Positions 14,446 through 23,800 of a stretch of 64,000 nucleotides of DNA are shown piece by piece; within the stretch, counting starts at the first letter, position 1, and every line of letters begins with the position of its first letter. The stretch covers positions 1 to 64,000 of the forward strand of contig WGNW01000088.1 in the NCBI GenBank assembly GCA_016124315.1, in the 5' to 3' direction. The notes beneath the pieces were generated by a model. The model worked only from the letters and a program-made list of their open reading frames with translations. It was not told the origin of the DNA and made no database searches. Source of the DNA: Alphaproteobacteria bacterium. GTDB taxonomy: Bacteria > Pseudomonadota > Alphaproteobacteria > SMXS01. The position numbers and the translations under genes were made by a program.

Positions 14446-16305
14446 TCACCCGGGCCCGAACAGGCCGCTTTCCTTGAGGTCGCTGGCGCGGGCGAGTTCC
14501 AGTTCCTGGTTGTAGCGGCGCAGCGCGTAGGCCTCGGTCACGTAGCCGACAACCCTGCGGTCGGTCTCCGAGGCGACGACGGCGAGGGTCTCGCGCTGGC
14601 TGGTCCTGAACAGTTCCAGCGCCTGGCGCACCGGCTGGAGGGGCATCAGCCACGACTCCGGGGCGGCCGCCAGATCCTGCGCCGTCAGCTCCGACAGGCG
14701 GCTGTCGAGATCCGGGCTATGCACGTCGGCGGTCTGCACCATGCCGGCATAGCCGCCGCCCGGATCGGTGAGGAACACGGTCTTGGGACCGCCCAGCGGG
14801 AAGACGCGGCGCAGCTCCTCCAGCGGCAGGTCCAGCGGCGCCAGCGCCGGATCGCGGCGCATCAGCCGGCCGACGGTGAGATCGAGCGCCCAGCCGATGT
14901 CGGACGCGCCGGTGATCGGCACGCCGCGCAGGTGGAAGCGCCAGGTGGCGAACGAATAGCCGAAGCTGGTACGCACCACGGTGGCCGCGATGATCACCGC
15001 CGCGACGACGCCGGCGGCGATGGCGAAGTTGGCGGTCAGTTCGATGACCAGCAGGATCATGGTGACGGGCGCGCCGACGATGGCGGCGGCGACCGCCGCC
15101 ATGCCGACAAGGGTGTAGGCCAGCGGATCGGCGTGGACGACGGGCGCGACGGTGACGATCAGCCGGCCGACGGCGCAGCCGAACAGGCTGCCCAGGAACA
15201 GCGACGAGCTGAACAGGCCGCCGCGGAACCCCGCGCCGATGGACAGCGCCGAGGCCAGCGCCTTGGCCGGCACCAGGCAGATCAGCAGCAGCAGCGAGAT
15301 GTTCATACCGGCCACCGCCTGGATCGCGCCGTGTCCGCCGCCCAGCACCTGCGGGAACGCCAGCGCGACCAGGCCCAGGGCCGCGCCGCCCAGGGTTGGC
15401 CGTATCCATGCGGGAATGTCGAAGGCGCGAAAGGCGCGCTCGATCCTGGTGACCGAAAGCATGGTCACGATGCCGAGGACGCCCGCGCCGAAGCCGACCA
15501 GGGCGAACACGGGATAGTCCCAGCCGGTGACCCGGATGAGGCCGGCCGGCGGAAGCAAGGGCTGGGGCCCGAACGTCCAGTGGGAGACGAACATGCCGGC
15601 GAGGGCGGCGACGCTGACCGGCGCGAGGGCGACCGGCGCGTAGGAGCCGATGACGAGCTCGAAGGCATAGAACGCGCCGGCGAGCGGGGCGTTGAACGCC
15701 GCGGCGATGGCCGCGGCCGTGCCGCAGCCGACCAGCATGCGCAGGTCGCTGCGGCGGACCCGCAGCGTCTGGCCGACGCGCGAGGCGATTCCCGCGCCGA
15801 ACTGGGTGTAGGCCGCCTCCAGCCCGACCGAGGCCCCGAAGCCGCCGGACAGGATGGTCATCAGCGTCAGGTTCAGGCTGTCGGTCAGCGACAGCTTGCC
15901 GCCATGCAGCGCATTGGCCTCGATGGCGTCGACGATCTCGCGCGGCCGCCAGCGGCGGATCAGGGCATGGGCGATGCCCAGCAGCAGGCCGCCCAGGATC
16001 GGAATCAGCAAGGCGCGCCACGAGGCGATGCCGACGCCCTCGCTGAGCAGCCGGCCGGGCGGCAGCTTGAACAGGAACTCGTGCAGCGCCTGCAGCAGCT
16101 GGTGGACGACCACCACGCCCGCGCCGACGCCGATGCCGATCAGCGCCGAGATGACCAGCAGGGCGACGCCGTTGTCGCGGACCTCGCGCGTGCCGATCGC
16201 CCGCAGCAGCGAGCGCCAGCGCACGCGCAGCAGCAGGGACCTTCGCTCCCAGTACCCCCGCCGTGCGGACTGTTCGGGTGGGACGTCGAGCTGGGGATCC
16301 GCCAT
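14446..16305 (-). CDS. ClC-family chloride channel/transporter with CBS-like C-terminus
   Basis: A 619-residue membrane protein with about ten or more hydrophobic segments between residues 45 and 440 and a soluble C-terminal region (about 455-619) laid out as a CBS-domain pair (VGRLMRRDPALAPLDLPLEE; ETLAVVASETDRRVVGYVTE). ClC proteins move chloride or exchange it for protons. The signature motifs are altered. No GSGIP is present at the first anion-site position, GREGP is replaced by ASVGLEAAYTQ (the gating-type Glu is kept), and the third motif reads GAGFRGGLFSSS. The ATG at 16305 was chosen over an upstream frame extension that shows no family resemblance. Transcribed divergently from the T6SS plus operon. 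Ion selectivity is uncertain. Confidence 0.85.
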   Translation of the reverse strand: MADPQLDVPPEQSARRGYWERRSLLLRVRWRSLLRAIGTREVRDNGVALLVISALIGIGVGAGVVVVHQLLQALHEFLFKLPPGRLLSEGVGIASWRALLIPILGGLLLGIAHALIRRWRPREIVDAIEANALHGGKLSLTDSLNLTLMTILSGGFGASVGLEAAYTQFGAGIASRVGQTLRVRRSDLRMLVGCGTAAAIAAAFNAPLAGAFYAFELVIGSYAPVALAPVSVAALAGMFVSHWTFGPQPLLPPAGLIRVTGWDYPVFALVGFGAGVLGIVTMLSVTRIERAFRAFDIPAWIRPTLGGAALGLVALAFPQVLGGGHGAIQAVAGMNISLLLLICLVPAKALASALSIGAGFRGGLFSSSLFLGSLFGCAVGRLIVTVAPVVHADPLAYTLVGMAAVAAAIVGAPVTMILLVIELTANFAIAAGVVAAVIIAATVVRTSFGYSFATWRFHLRGVPITGASDIGWALDLTVGRLMRRDPALAPLDLPLEELRRVFPLGGPKTVFLTDPGGGYAGMVQTADVHSPDLDSRLSELTAQDLAAAPESWLMPLQPVRQALELFRTSQRETLAVVASETDRRVVGYVTEAYALRRYNQELELARASDLKESGLFGPG

Positions 16306-16715
16306 GGCTTGGATACTTCGTAGGACTGTGGGCGGCGCTCGTCGCCTTGGGGGCACGCATTCCGCCGGCCGGACAAGGGATCGGGAACCAGAACGAGAGG
16401 GCGGCATCGCCCGACGACGGCGCGCGGCACGCCGACACGGGCGATCCTCTCCGATGGCGGCGCCATCGTCAAATGCGGGGCGAGTCCGCCCGGGACGGGA
16501 CGCACCGACCCGACGGCGGCCGCGGCGGCGACGACGGGCACCTCATCACCCTGAGACAGCGCACCCCGTGGATTTCCAGCTTCATCTGGATATAGTGTCC
16601 CTGTGCGATCGCTTCCCGGGAGGCGGGCGCGGGCAGACGCCTGTCTCGGCCCAGGGCGACTTCCCAAGGTCCCGCTCCGACGGATCCCGGCGGCGCCTTT
16701 CGTCCGGATGGAAAC
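16306..16715. other. Divergent intergenic region between ClC gene and T6SS operon
   Basis: 410 bases between divergent starts, expected to contain promoters for both the ClC gene and the fha-tssK-tssL-tssM-tagF operon. The sequence is very GC-rich. I could not pick convincing -35/-10 pairs, a sigma-54 element (no GG-N10-GC with suitable flanks) or a stable inverted repeat. Confidence 0.4.
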
Positions 16716-18071
16716 ATGCACCTGAAGCTAGTCTGTGGCAGCGAAACCAGGACCCTCGACGAGGGGCAAATGGTTCTCGGTGCGTCCGGCGACTGCGACT
16801 GGATCCTCCACGACGACTATATTTCCGGACGGCACTGCCGGATCGAGCGCGCCGGCGACGGCTACGTGCTGACGGACATCAGCCGGAACGGCGTCTTTCT
16901 CAACGGCGCGGACTCGCGGATCCGGGGCGGCACGGTGCCTCTCGCCAACGGCGACAGCTTCCGGCTCGGCACGCTGGTCGTCCAGGTCACGTTCCAGGAT
17001 GCGGCGCCCGAACCGATCGCCGCCACGTCGCCCCCGCCCGCCGACATCCCCCGGCCGTCCCATTCCGAGCTGCCGCCTATCCTTGCGGGCCGCGCCGAGG
17101 CGCCGCCACCCCCGGCAACGGACGCCGGACGATCCTTCAGCCCCTCCGGGACCGGCAATCCGGCGGCGGCCGACACGGCGCGCAGGACGAGCACGCAGGA
17201 CCCCGGCGCGCAGCTGCGCAGGACCAACATCCGGCTGTCGAGCGTGCTCGGCAACGACAGCGCGCTCGACGCGCCGGTGCCACTGACGTTCAACGAGTCC
17301 CGCAAGCACAGTCGCGACGTGAGCACCAGCCTGAAGAAGCTGGCCGATTTGCTGGACGACTACGGTATCGACCTGCCCGGCACGGCCGCCCAGCCGGCAC
17401 CGGAGTCGGCCCCGGAACCGGCGACGTCCCCTCCTCCCCGGCCAGCATCGGCGGCCCCTCCAGCACCCCGGCAGGACAACGGTTTCCAACCCACGGCGCC
17501 GAGCGAAGGCGACCTGCTGCGCGCCTATCTGGAAGGGGCAGGCCTCCCGCCGGACGCCGCCACCGTCTCCGACCCCGCCGCCCTGCTGCGCCAGCAGGGC
17601 GAACTGATGCGCCAGCTGCTGCAGGGACTGCTGTCGCTGCTGGCGCTGCGCAACCAGGTCAAGCGGGAGTTCCGGGTGCCCGCCACCCAGCTGGGCCCGA
17701 CGGAGAACAACCCGCTCAAGTTCGCCGGGTCGGCCGGCCGTGCCCTGGAGTCCATGGTGGCGCCGGCGCAGCCCGGCTTCCTGACGCCGACCCGCGCCGT
17801 CGCCGACATCTTCGAGGACCTCATCCGGCACGAAGCCGCGATGACCGGCGCGGCCCGCGACGCCCTGTTCGCGGTGGTCGAGACGCTGGCGCCCGAGGCG
17901 ATCAACGACAGCATGAAGGGTCGGGGCTGGTCGCTCTCCAAGGACGCCGCGCTGTGGAAGCGGTACAAGGAGGCCTTCGCCGCCGCCACGGAACGCGGCG
18001 AGGAAAGCACCCTCATCAAACAGTTCCGCCAGGCCTTCGCACATGCCTACATCAAGCATTTCCGGGACTGA
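16716..18071 (+). CDS. tagH: T6SS FHA-domain protein (TagH/ImpI type)
   Basis: A 451-residue cytoplasmic scaffold. The N-terminal FHA domain (about residues 20-90) has the signature ISGRHCRIERAGDGY then SRNGVFLNG, which binds phosphothreonine. A long Pro/Ala-rich linker (about 95-240) leads to a C-terminal domain (about 250-451) typical of T6SS FHA proteins (LRNQVKREFRVPATQLGPTE, ENNPLKF). In the threonine-phosphorylation pathway, FHA proteins bind PpkA-phosphorylated partners (themselves or TssL) to trigger assembly. ATG at 16716 is preceded by GGATGGAAAC. It is the first gene of the plus operon. Confidence 0.9.
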   Translation: MHLKLVCGSETRTLDEGQMVLGASGDCDWILHDDYISGRHCRIERAGDGYVLTDISRNGVFLNGADSRIRGGTVPLANGDSFRLGTLVVQVTFQDAAPEPIAATSPPPADIPRPSHSELPPILAGRAEAPPPPATDAGRSFSPSGTGNPAAADTARRTSTQDPGAQLRRTNIRLSSVLGNDSALDAPVPLTFNESRKHSRDVSTSLKKLADLLDDYGIDLPGTAAQPAPESAPEPATSPPPRPASAAPPAPRQDNGFQPTAPSEGDLLRAYLEGAGLPPDAATVSDPAALLRQQGELMRQLLQGLLSLLALRNQVKREFRVPATQLGPTENNPLKFAGSAGRALESMVAPAQPGFLTPTRAVADIFEDLIRHEAAMTGAARDALFAVVETLAPEAINDSMKGRGWSLSKDAALWKRYKEAFAAATERGEESTLIKQFRQAFAHAYIKHFRD

Positions 18072-18093
18072 GGGCGCCGCCCAAGATTGCCCT

Positions 18094-18121
18094 TTGGAAA
18101 GGTTTCGCCTTTAGCGATAAT
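18094..18121 (+). promoter_or_regulatory. Candidate internal promoter before tssK
   Basis: TTGGAA (18094-18099), 16-bp spacer, GATAAT (18116-18121), in the 76-bp gap between fha and tssK. This is the only notable gap in the plus operon before tagF. The stretch is AT-richer than its surroundings. It would allow tssK-tssL-tssM expression separate from fha. Confidence 0.4.
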
Positions 18122-18147
18122 GACCTGACGGCGGACAGGGGGGTAAC

Positions 18148-19482
18148 GTGTCCTATTCCAACAAAGTGGTCTGGTCCGAGGGCCTGTTCCTGCTGCCGCA
18201 GCACTTCCAGCAGCAGGAGCGCTACCTCGAGAACTATGCCCGGCAGTCCGCCCAGCCGCTGCATCCCGCCGGCTGGGGATTTCAGAAGCTGACGCTCGAC
18301 ACCGGTCTGCTGGAATCGGGCAAGGTGGCGCTCGCGGCATGCAAGGGCATTTTCCGCGACGGCACGCCGTTCTCCGCGCCCGACCTGGCGGCGCTGCCGC
18401 CGGCGCGCGACGTGCCGTCCGATCTGCGCGACCAGATGGTCTATCTGGCGATCCCCGCCCAGCGGGACGGCACCCCGTCCCTGGTCAGCAGGGACCGCGG
18501 CCTGGCTGGCGCCCGCCATGTGGAGCAGGACACCGAGGTCAAGGACTACAATGCCGAAGGCAGCGGCACGGTCCGGAGCATTGGCACCGGTTCGCTGAAG
18601 CTGAGCCTGCTGTTCGGCGGCGAAGACCTGGAGGACTACCAGGTCATCGGCGCCGCCCACATCCAGGAGGTGGGGACCGACAAGCGGGTCAGGCTGTCGG
18701 CCGACTACATCCCACCCTGCCTCGCCGTCGACGCGCCAACCCCGCTCGTCCGGCATCTGGCGGAACTGGACGGGCTGTTCAAGCAGCGGGCGCAGCAGCT
18801 TTCCTTCCGGGCGGCGCAGGGCACCGGCGGCGTGTCCGAGATCGCCAACTTCCTGATGCTGATGGCCATCAACCGGTTCGGGCCGGTCGTACAGCACATG
18901 CTGAACCTGCCGGGCCTCCACCCGGAAACGCTGTACCGCTTCCTGGTTTCCGTCGCCGGGGAACTGTCCACCTTCACCACCATGGACCGCCGGCCGCCGG
19001 ACTTTCCGGTCTACCGGCACGACGACCTGCGGGCCACGTTCGCGCCGGTGATCGCGCTCATCCACAGTGCGCAGACCATGGTCATCGAGGAGGCGGCCAT
19101 CCAGATTCCGCTGGTCCGCTCCCGCTCCGGCATCTATGTCGGCGAGATCACCGACCGCAGCCTGTTCGGCGACTGCGCCTTCGTGCTGGCGGTCGCCTCG
19201 CAGGTCCCGCCCAAGGACCTGGAGGCCGCCTTCCCGGCCCACACGATCATCGGTTCGGTGGAGCAGATCCGCAACCTGGTGGCGGCGCCGGTCCGCGGCG
19301 TGCCGCTGCGGCCGCTCTCGTTCCCGCCCCAGCAGCTGCCGTTCCACAACAACACGGCCTATTTCGGCCTGTCCAAGGACAACGACTACTGGACGGCGCT
19401 GACGCAGTCCGCCGGCATCGCCATCCATGTGGGCAGCAGCTTTCCCGGGATGAACCTTTCGCTCTGGGCGATCAGGGCCTGA
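18148..19482 (+). CDS. tssK: T6SS baseplate protein TssK
   Basis: A 444-residue TssK (ImpJ/VasE) protein. The opening NKVVWSEGLFLLPQHFQQQE is the family hallmark, followed by the shoulder and receptor-binding-like domains (PPARDVPSDLRDQMVYLAIP; YIPPCLAV; EIANFLMLMAINRFGPVVQH) and a C-terminal domain ending with IHVGSSFPGMNLSLWAIRA. TssK trimers join the TssE/F/G wedges to the TssL/TssM membrane complex. The start is GTG at 18148 with a strong AGGGGGG ribosome site. tssL follows after 3 bp. Confidence 0.95.
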   Translation: MSYSNKVVWSEGLFLLPQHFQQQERYLENYARQSAQPLHPAGWGFQKLTLDTGLLESGKVALAACKGIFRDGTPFSAPDLAALPPARDVPSDLRDQMVYLAIPAQRDGTPSLVSRDRGLAGARHVEQDTEVKDYNAEGSGTVRSIGTGSLKLSLLFGGEDLEDYQVIGAAHIQEVGTDKRVRLSADYIPPCLAVDAPTPLVRHLAELDGLFKQRAQQLSFRAAQGTGGVSEIANFLMLMAINRFGPVVQHMLNLPGLHPETLYRFLVSVAGELSTFTTMDRRPPDFPVYRHDDLRATFAPVIALIHSAQTMVIEEAAIQIPLVRSRSGIYVGEITDRSLFGDCAFVLAVASQVPPKDLEAAFPAHTIIGSVEQIRNLVAAPVRGVPLRPLSFPPQQLPFHNNTAYFGLSKDNDYWTALTQSAGIAIHVGSSFPGMNLSLWAIRA

Positions 19483-19485
19483 TCG

Positions 19486-20817
19486 ATGGCGGATTCCGGC
19501 GACGAAAACGAAGAGCGTCGGACCCGGTTGATGCCGATGCCGGGCGGCCGGTTGCCGGAAGGCGCGACGATGGCTGCGCGCGCCGCCGCCTTGCCGCCGG
19601 TCGACCTGAACCTGGCGGAGCAGGGCTTCAGCCGCAATCCGCTGATCCGGGCCAGCGCCACGATCTGCGCCATCACCCGCCACCTGCGGCAGTTGCCGCA
19701 GCACGGCGCCATCGACGAACTGCGCCGCAACCTGATCGAGCAGGTCGGCAAGTTCCCGGTCATCGCGCAGCGCTTCGGCGCCTCCGAGACGGACGCGCGG
19801 CGCGCCCAGTACATCCTCGCGACCATGGTGGACGAAGCCGTGCTCTCGACCCCCTGGGGACACGCCAGCAACTGGAGCCAGAGCTCCGTTTCGGCCGCCG
19901 TCGCCCACGACACCCATGGCGGCGACGTCTTCTTCCAGATCCTCGACGAAGCGAAGCAGCGGCCGTTCGAGGCCATCGATCTCCTGGAACTGCAATTCAT
20001 CTGCCTGAAGCTGGGCTTCGCCGGCAAGTACATCCCGTCACTGGTGCGCGACGGGCGCGCGCGCCTGCTGGAGATTGAGGAGGACCTGTACCGCGTCATC
20101 AGGGCGCAGCGCGGCGAAGCCAGCCGCGTTCTGTCGCCGGCCTGGGAAGGGCTGAAGGACAAGCGCTACAGGATCACCCGATTCCTGCCGCTCTGGCTGT
20201 TCCCGGCCCTCGCCATCGCCGTCCTCGTGCCCTTCTACATCGCCCTCTCGTCCCTGCTGGGGCAGAAGGCGGACGTGGTGAGCGAGAGGCTGGCCGCCAT
20301 CCCGCCGCTGCTGCACGTGCCGCAGAGGCACGTTCCCGTCGCCGCGCCGGAACCGGCGCCCCTGCACGCGACCCTGGCGCAGAGGATCCGCGACCGCTTT
20401 CCCAGGGAGGTCGCCTCAGGGCTGATCGAGGTCTCCGAGCAGGACGGCGAGACCTCGGTGCTGGTGCACAACGACCAGGGCCTGTTCGCCTCCGGCACCG
20501 CGGACGTCAGCTCGGCCTACGTGCCGATCTTCCAGGGCCTGGCGGACGAGCTGCACCAGGAACGGGGACCGATCCAGGTGATCGGCCACTCGGATTCCCA
20601 GAAGATCTCCAACTGGCGGTTCAGCTCGAACATGGAGCTGTCGCGCGCCCGCGCCCAGAGCGTGATGGACATGCTGATCAAGTTCGGCGTCGATCCGGGC
20701 AAGCTCAGCGCGCGCGGCCGCGGCGCCCTCGAACCGCTGGCAAGCAACGACACCGAGGCAGGCCGTTCCCGCAACCGGCGGGTGGAACTGGTCGTGTTCG
20801 GCGGCGAGGGAGGATAG
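19486..20817 (+). CDS. tssL: T6SS inner-membrane protein TssL with OmpA-like C-terminus
   Basis: A 443-residue TssL (DotU/IcmH). A short N-terminal tail carries RRTRLMPMPGGR (11-22) with Thr13, the context of the regulatory phosphothreonine described for Agrobacterium TssL. The DotU domain follows (about 40-215; LIRASATICAITRHLRQLPQ, YILATMVDEAVLSTPWG), then one membrane helix (about 232-255; FLPLWLFPALAIAVLVPFYI). A periplasmic OmpA-like peptidoglycan-binding domain (about 330-440; VIGHSD, NMELSRARAQSVMDML, SRNRRVELVVFG) completes it. It links the T6SS membrane complex to the cell wall. It starts 3 bp after tssK. Confidence 0.95.
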   Translation: MADSGDENEERRTRLMPMPGGRLPEGATMAARAAALPPVDLNLAEQGFSRNPLIRASATICAITRHLRQLPQHGAIDELRRNLIEQVGKFPVIAQRFGASETDARRAQYILATMVDEAVLSTPWGHASNWSQSSVSAAVAHDTHGGDVFFQILDEAKQRPFEAIDLLELQFICLKLGFAGKYIPSLVRDGRARLLEIEEDLYRVIRAQRGEASRVLSPAWEGLKDKRYRITRFLPLWLFPALAIAVLVPFYIALSSLLGQKADVVSERLAAIPPLLHVPQRHVPVAAPEPAPLHATLAQRIRDRFPREVASGLIEVSEQDGETSVLVHNDQGLFASGTADVSSAYVPIFQGLADELHQERGPIQVIGHSDSQKISNWRFSSNMELSRARAQSVMDMLIKFGVDPGKLSARGRGALEPLASNDTEAGRSRNRRVELVVFGGEGG

Positions 20818-20820
20818 CCG

Positions 20821-23800
20821 ATGTCCCACCGCGCCATCCGCCTCGCCGCGGTCTTCCTGCTCCTGGTTCTGTTCTGCCTGCTGTTCTTCTTCCTCTCCCC
20901 CTACGTCTCCATCGCCGGTGCGGCGATCTTCGCGCCGGTCTGGCTGCGGCTGCTCATCGTCGCCCTGATCCTGCTGACCTGGGCGGGACTCGAAGGCTAC
21001 AAGTGGATGCGGCGCGGCAAGCGCGACAAGGAGATGGCGGAAGGCCTGGAACACGCCGCCGGGGATTCCCGGGGCGGCGGCGCGCGCGACGACATCCAGG
21101 AAATCAACGAGAAGTTTCGCCGCGCCCTCAAGATGCTCCGCCAGCGCCGCTTCGGCGGCAGCCGGCAGCGCCTCTACGAGCTGCCCTGGTACCTGATGAT
21201 CGGTCCGCCCGGCTCGGGCAAGACCACCTGGATCCGCAATTCGGGCCTGCGCTTCCCGCTGGCGGAGGTGTTCGGCAGCGATCCGGTGCAGGGCATGGGG
21301 GGCACGAGAACCTGCGACTGGTGGTTCACCGAGGAAGCGGTGATCCTGGACACGGCGGGGCGCTTCTCCACCCAGGATTCCGACCCCAGCGTCGACAGCG
21401 CGACCTGGCTCGGTCTGCTCGGCGCGCTCCGGCGCAACCGGCGGCGGCGGCCGCTGGACGGCGTGATCGTCGCCATGAGCGTCGCCGACCTGGCCAGCCA
21501 GCCGCCGGAGAAGCTGATCGAGCGGGGCATCAAGATCAATCGCCGGCTGAGCGAGATCGCCGAGAAGGTCGGCACCACGGTGCCGGTCTATTTCGTGTTC
21601 ACCAAGACCGACCTGGTCGCCGGCTTCACCGAGTATTTCGAGGACCTCACGGCCGACGAGCGCGAACAGGTCTGGGGCGAGACGTGGCCGCTGGACCGGT
21701 CCGGCGACGTGCCGGACATGGTCGGGCACTCGATCGACAGGCTGCTTGGGCGGCTGGACGAACGGCTGGTCGCACGCCTGCACGCGGAGACCGACCCGCA
21801 AAGGGACGCGCTCATTCACGGCTTCCCGTTCCAGTTCGCCAGCCTGAAGCCGGCCATCCGCAGGTTCCTGGGGGAGGTGTGCCGCAAGGGCCCCTATGGC
21901 GACGCCGCCATCCTGGCACGGGGCGTGTATTTTTCCAGCGGCACGCAGGAAGGCGACCCGTTCGACCGCATCCTGCAGAGCGTGGCGCGCGACCTCGGCC
22001 TGCCGCAGCCGGTGCAGGCCCGCGCCCGGGGCAGCAGCCGGAGCTTCTTCATCGGGCGGGTGCTGAAGGACGTGATCTTCCGCGAGGCCGGCCTCGTCGG
22101 CAACACCGGCTTCCTCGACCGGTACCGGACCTGGATCCAGCGCCTCGTCATCTTCGGCTCCGCCGCGATCTTCCTGCTGACGGCGGTGCTGCTCTATGTC
22201 AGCTATGCCAACAACCGGCAACTGCTCGCCAGTCTGGACGCCAAGGCGGCGGGCATGACCGAGCAGGCCCGCGCGCCGCTGCCGCCCGACGCGCCGCTCT
22301 TCGGCCTGCTGCCGACGCTCAATGCGCTGCGCGACTTTCCAGCGGGCTTCGCCAGGGAAGACGAGCCGACGCCGGCGTGGCACGGGCTTGGCCTCTATCA
22401 GGGCGACGCCTACGGCGCGACCGCGCGCGATGCCTATGCCGACGCGCTGAGCGGCGCGTTCGTGCCCGCGCTGATGCACGATGTCGAGGCGGTCCTGCGC
22501 TCCGACGCCGAACCCGGCCGCCGCTATCAGGCGCTCAAACTCTACTTGATGCTGGCCGACCGCGACCGGTTCGATCCCGCCTACGTCACGGCAGCCAGCG
22601 TCGGCGTCCTCCGGCAGCGCTACGGCGCGCTGACGCCCGAGGCCGAAGCCGCCATCCAGGCCCACGCCGCGGCGCTGGGGGACAAGCGGCTGGCGGCCGC
22701 CCTGCGACCGGTGGCGCTGGACAAGCCGCTGGTCGAGCAGGTCCGGCGCGACCTGACCGACATGGACCCCGCCGTGCAGGTCTACGCGTCCCTCAGCCAG
22801 GCGCTGGCCGACACCGACATTCCGCCCTGGCGCCTGCGGGACCATGTGACCGCCGCCGAACGCTATTTCGACACCGAAGGCCGCCAGCTTTCCGTCCCGC
22901 CCCTGTTCACCCGGAAGGGCTATGCCGAGCTGTTCATGAAGCAGGCGCCGGCCGCCGTCCATGCCGCAGCCGGCGAAGGCTGGGTGCTGGGCGCGGGCGA
23001 GGGACGGCCGGGCGCGTTCGACGAACGGCGGCTGCTGCGGGACGTGACGCGGCTCTACTTCCAGGACTACCGGCAGTCCTGGAACGACCTGATCGGCTCG
23101 CTGCAGTTGCGGGTGCCGCCGACCCAGGACCTGCGTCCCTTCGTCCGCCGGCTGGCCGACCGGGACTCGCCGCTGCGGGAAGCCCTCAAGGCCATCGTGG
23201 CGGAGCTGGATTTCGCCGCGCCCGGTGCCGACAAGGCCGCCGCGGCGCTGAAATCCAAGCTGGGCGCCGCCGCATCGTTCATGCCCGCCGGTGTCGGATC
23301 CCATTCGGACGAGATGGATCCCCGGAAGGCCGTCAGCGCCGAGTTCCGCGACCTGATCCAGCTGGTCGGCGGCCCCAAGCCGCCGCTCGACGGCATCCTC
23401 GATCAGCTCGGACAGTTCTCCGACTCGCTGCGCGACATGGAACGCACCGGCGACTCCGGCAAGTTCCAGGACGCGGTCGACACGCTGCGCGACGACGCCC
23501 GCGGCCGGCCGGCGCCGCTCGATGCCTGGATGCTCCAGCTCGCCGACATCGGACACCAGGCGTTCGTACAGGATTCGGGCGAGCGGGTCGCCGGCGCCTG
23601 GGCCGCCGCGGCGGACTCGCGCTGCGCTTCCATCAACGGCCGGTTCCCGTTCCGGCCCGGTGCGCGCGAGGACGTCAACCTGGCCGACTTCGCCGACCTG
23701 TTCGGTTATGGCGGCGTGCTGGAGAGCTTCTTCAACGAGCACATGAAGCCCTATGTCGACCGCTCCGGCGGCACCTGGAAATGGCGGGACCCGTCCCAGG

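Noticed and set aside
14719-16323. A 534-codon plus-strand frame opposite the ClC gene
   Set aside because: The translation is an Asp/Gly/Gln/Arg low-complexity shadow of hydrophobic codons on the other strand; no start signal or family character.
20416-23742. A 1108-codon open frame antisense to tssM
   Set aside because: High GC suppresses stop codons opposite a real gene. The product is Gly/Arg/Gln/His-rich without motifs, while the plus strand encodes a textbook TssM with Walker A.
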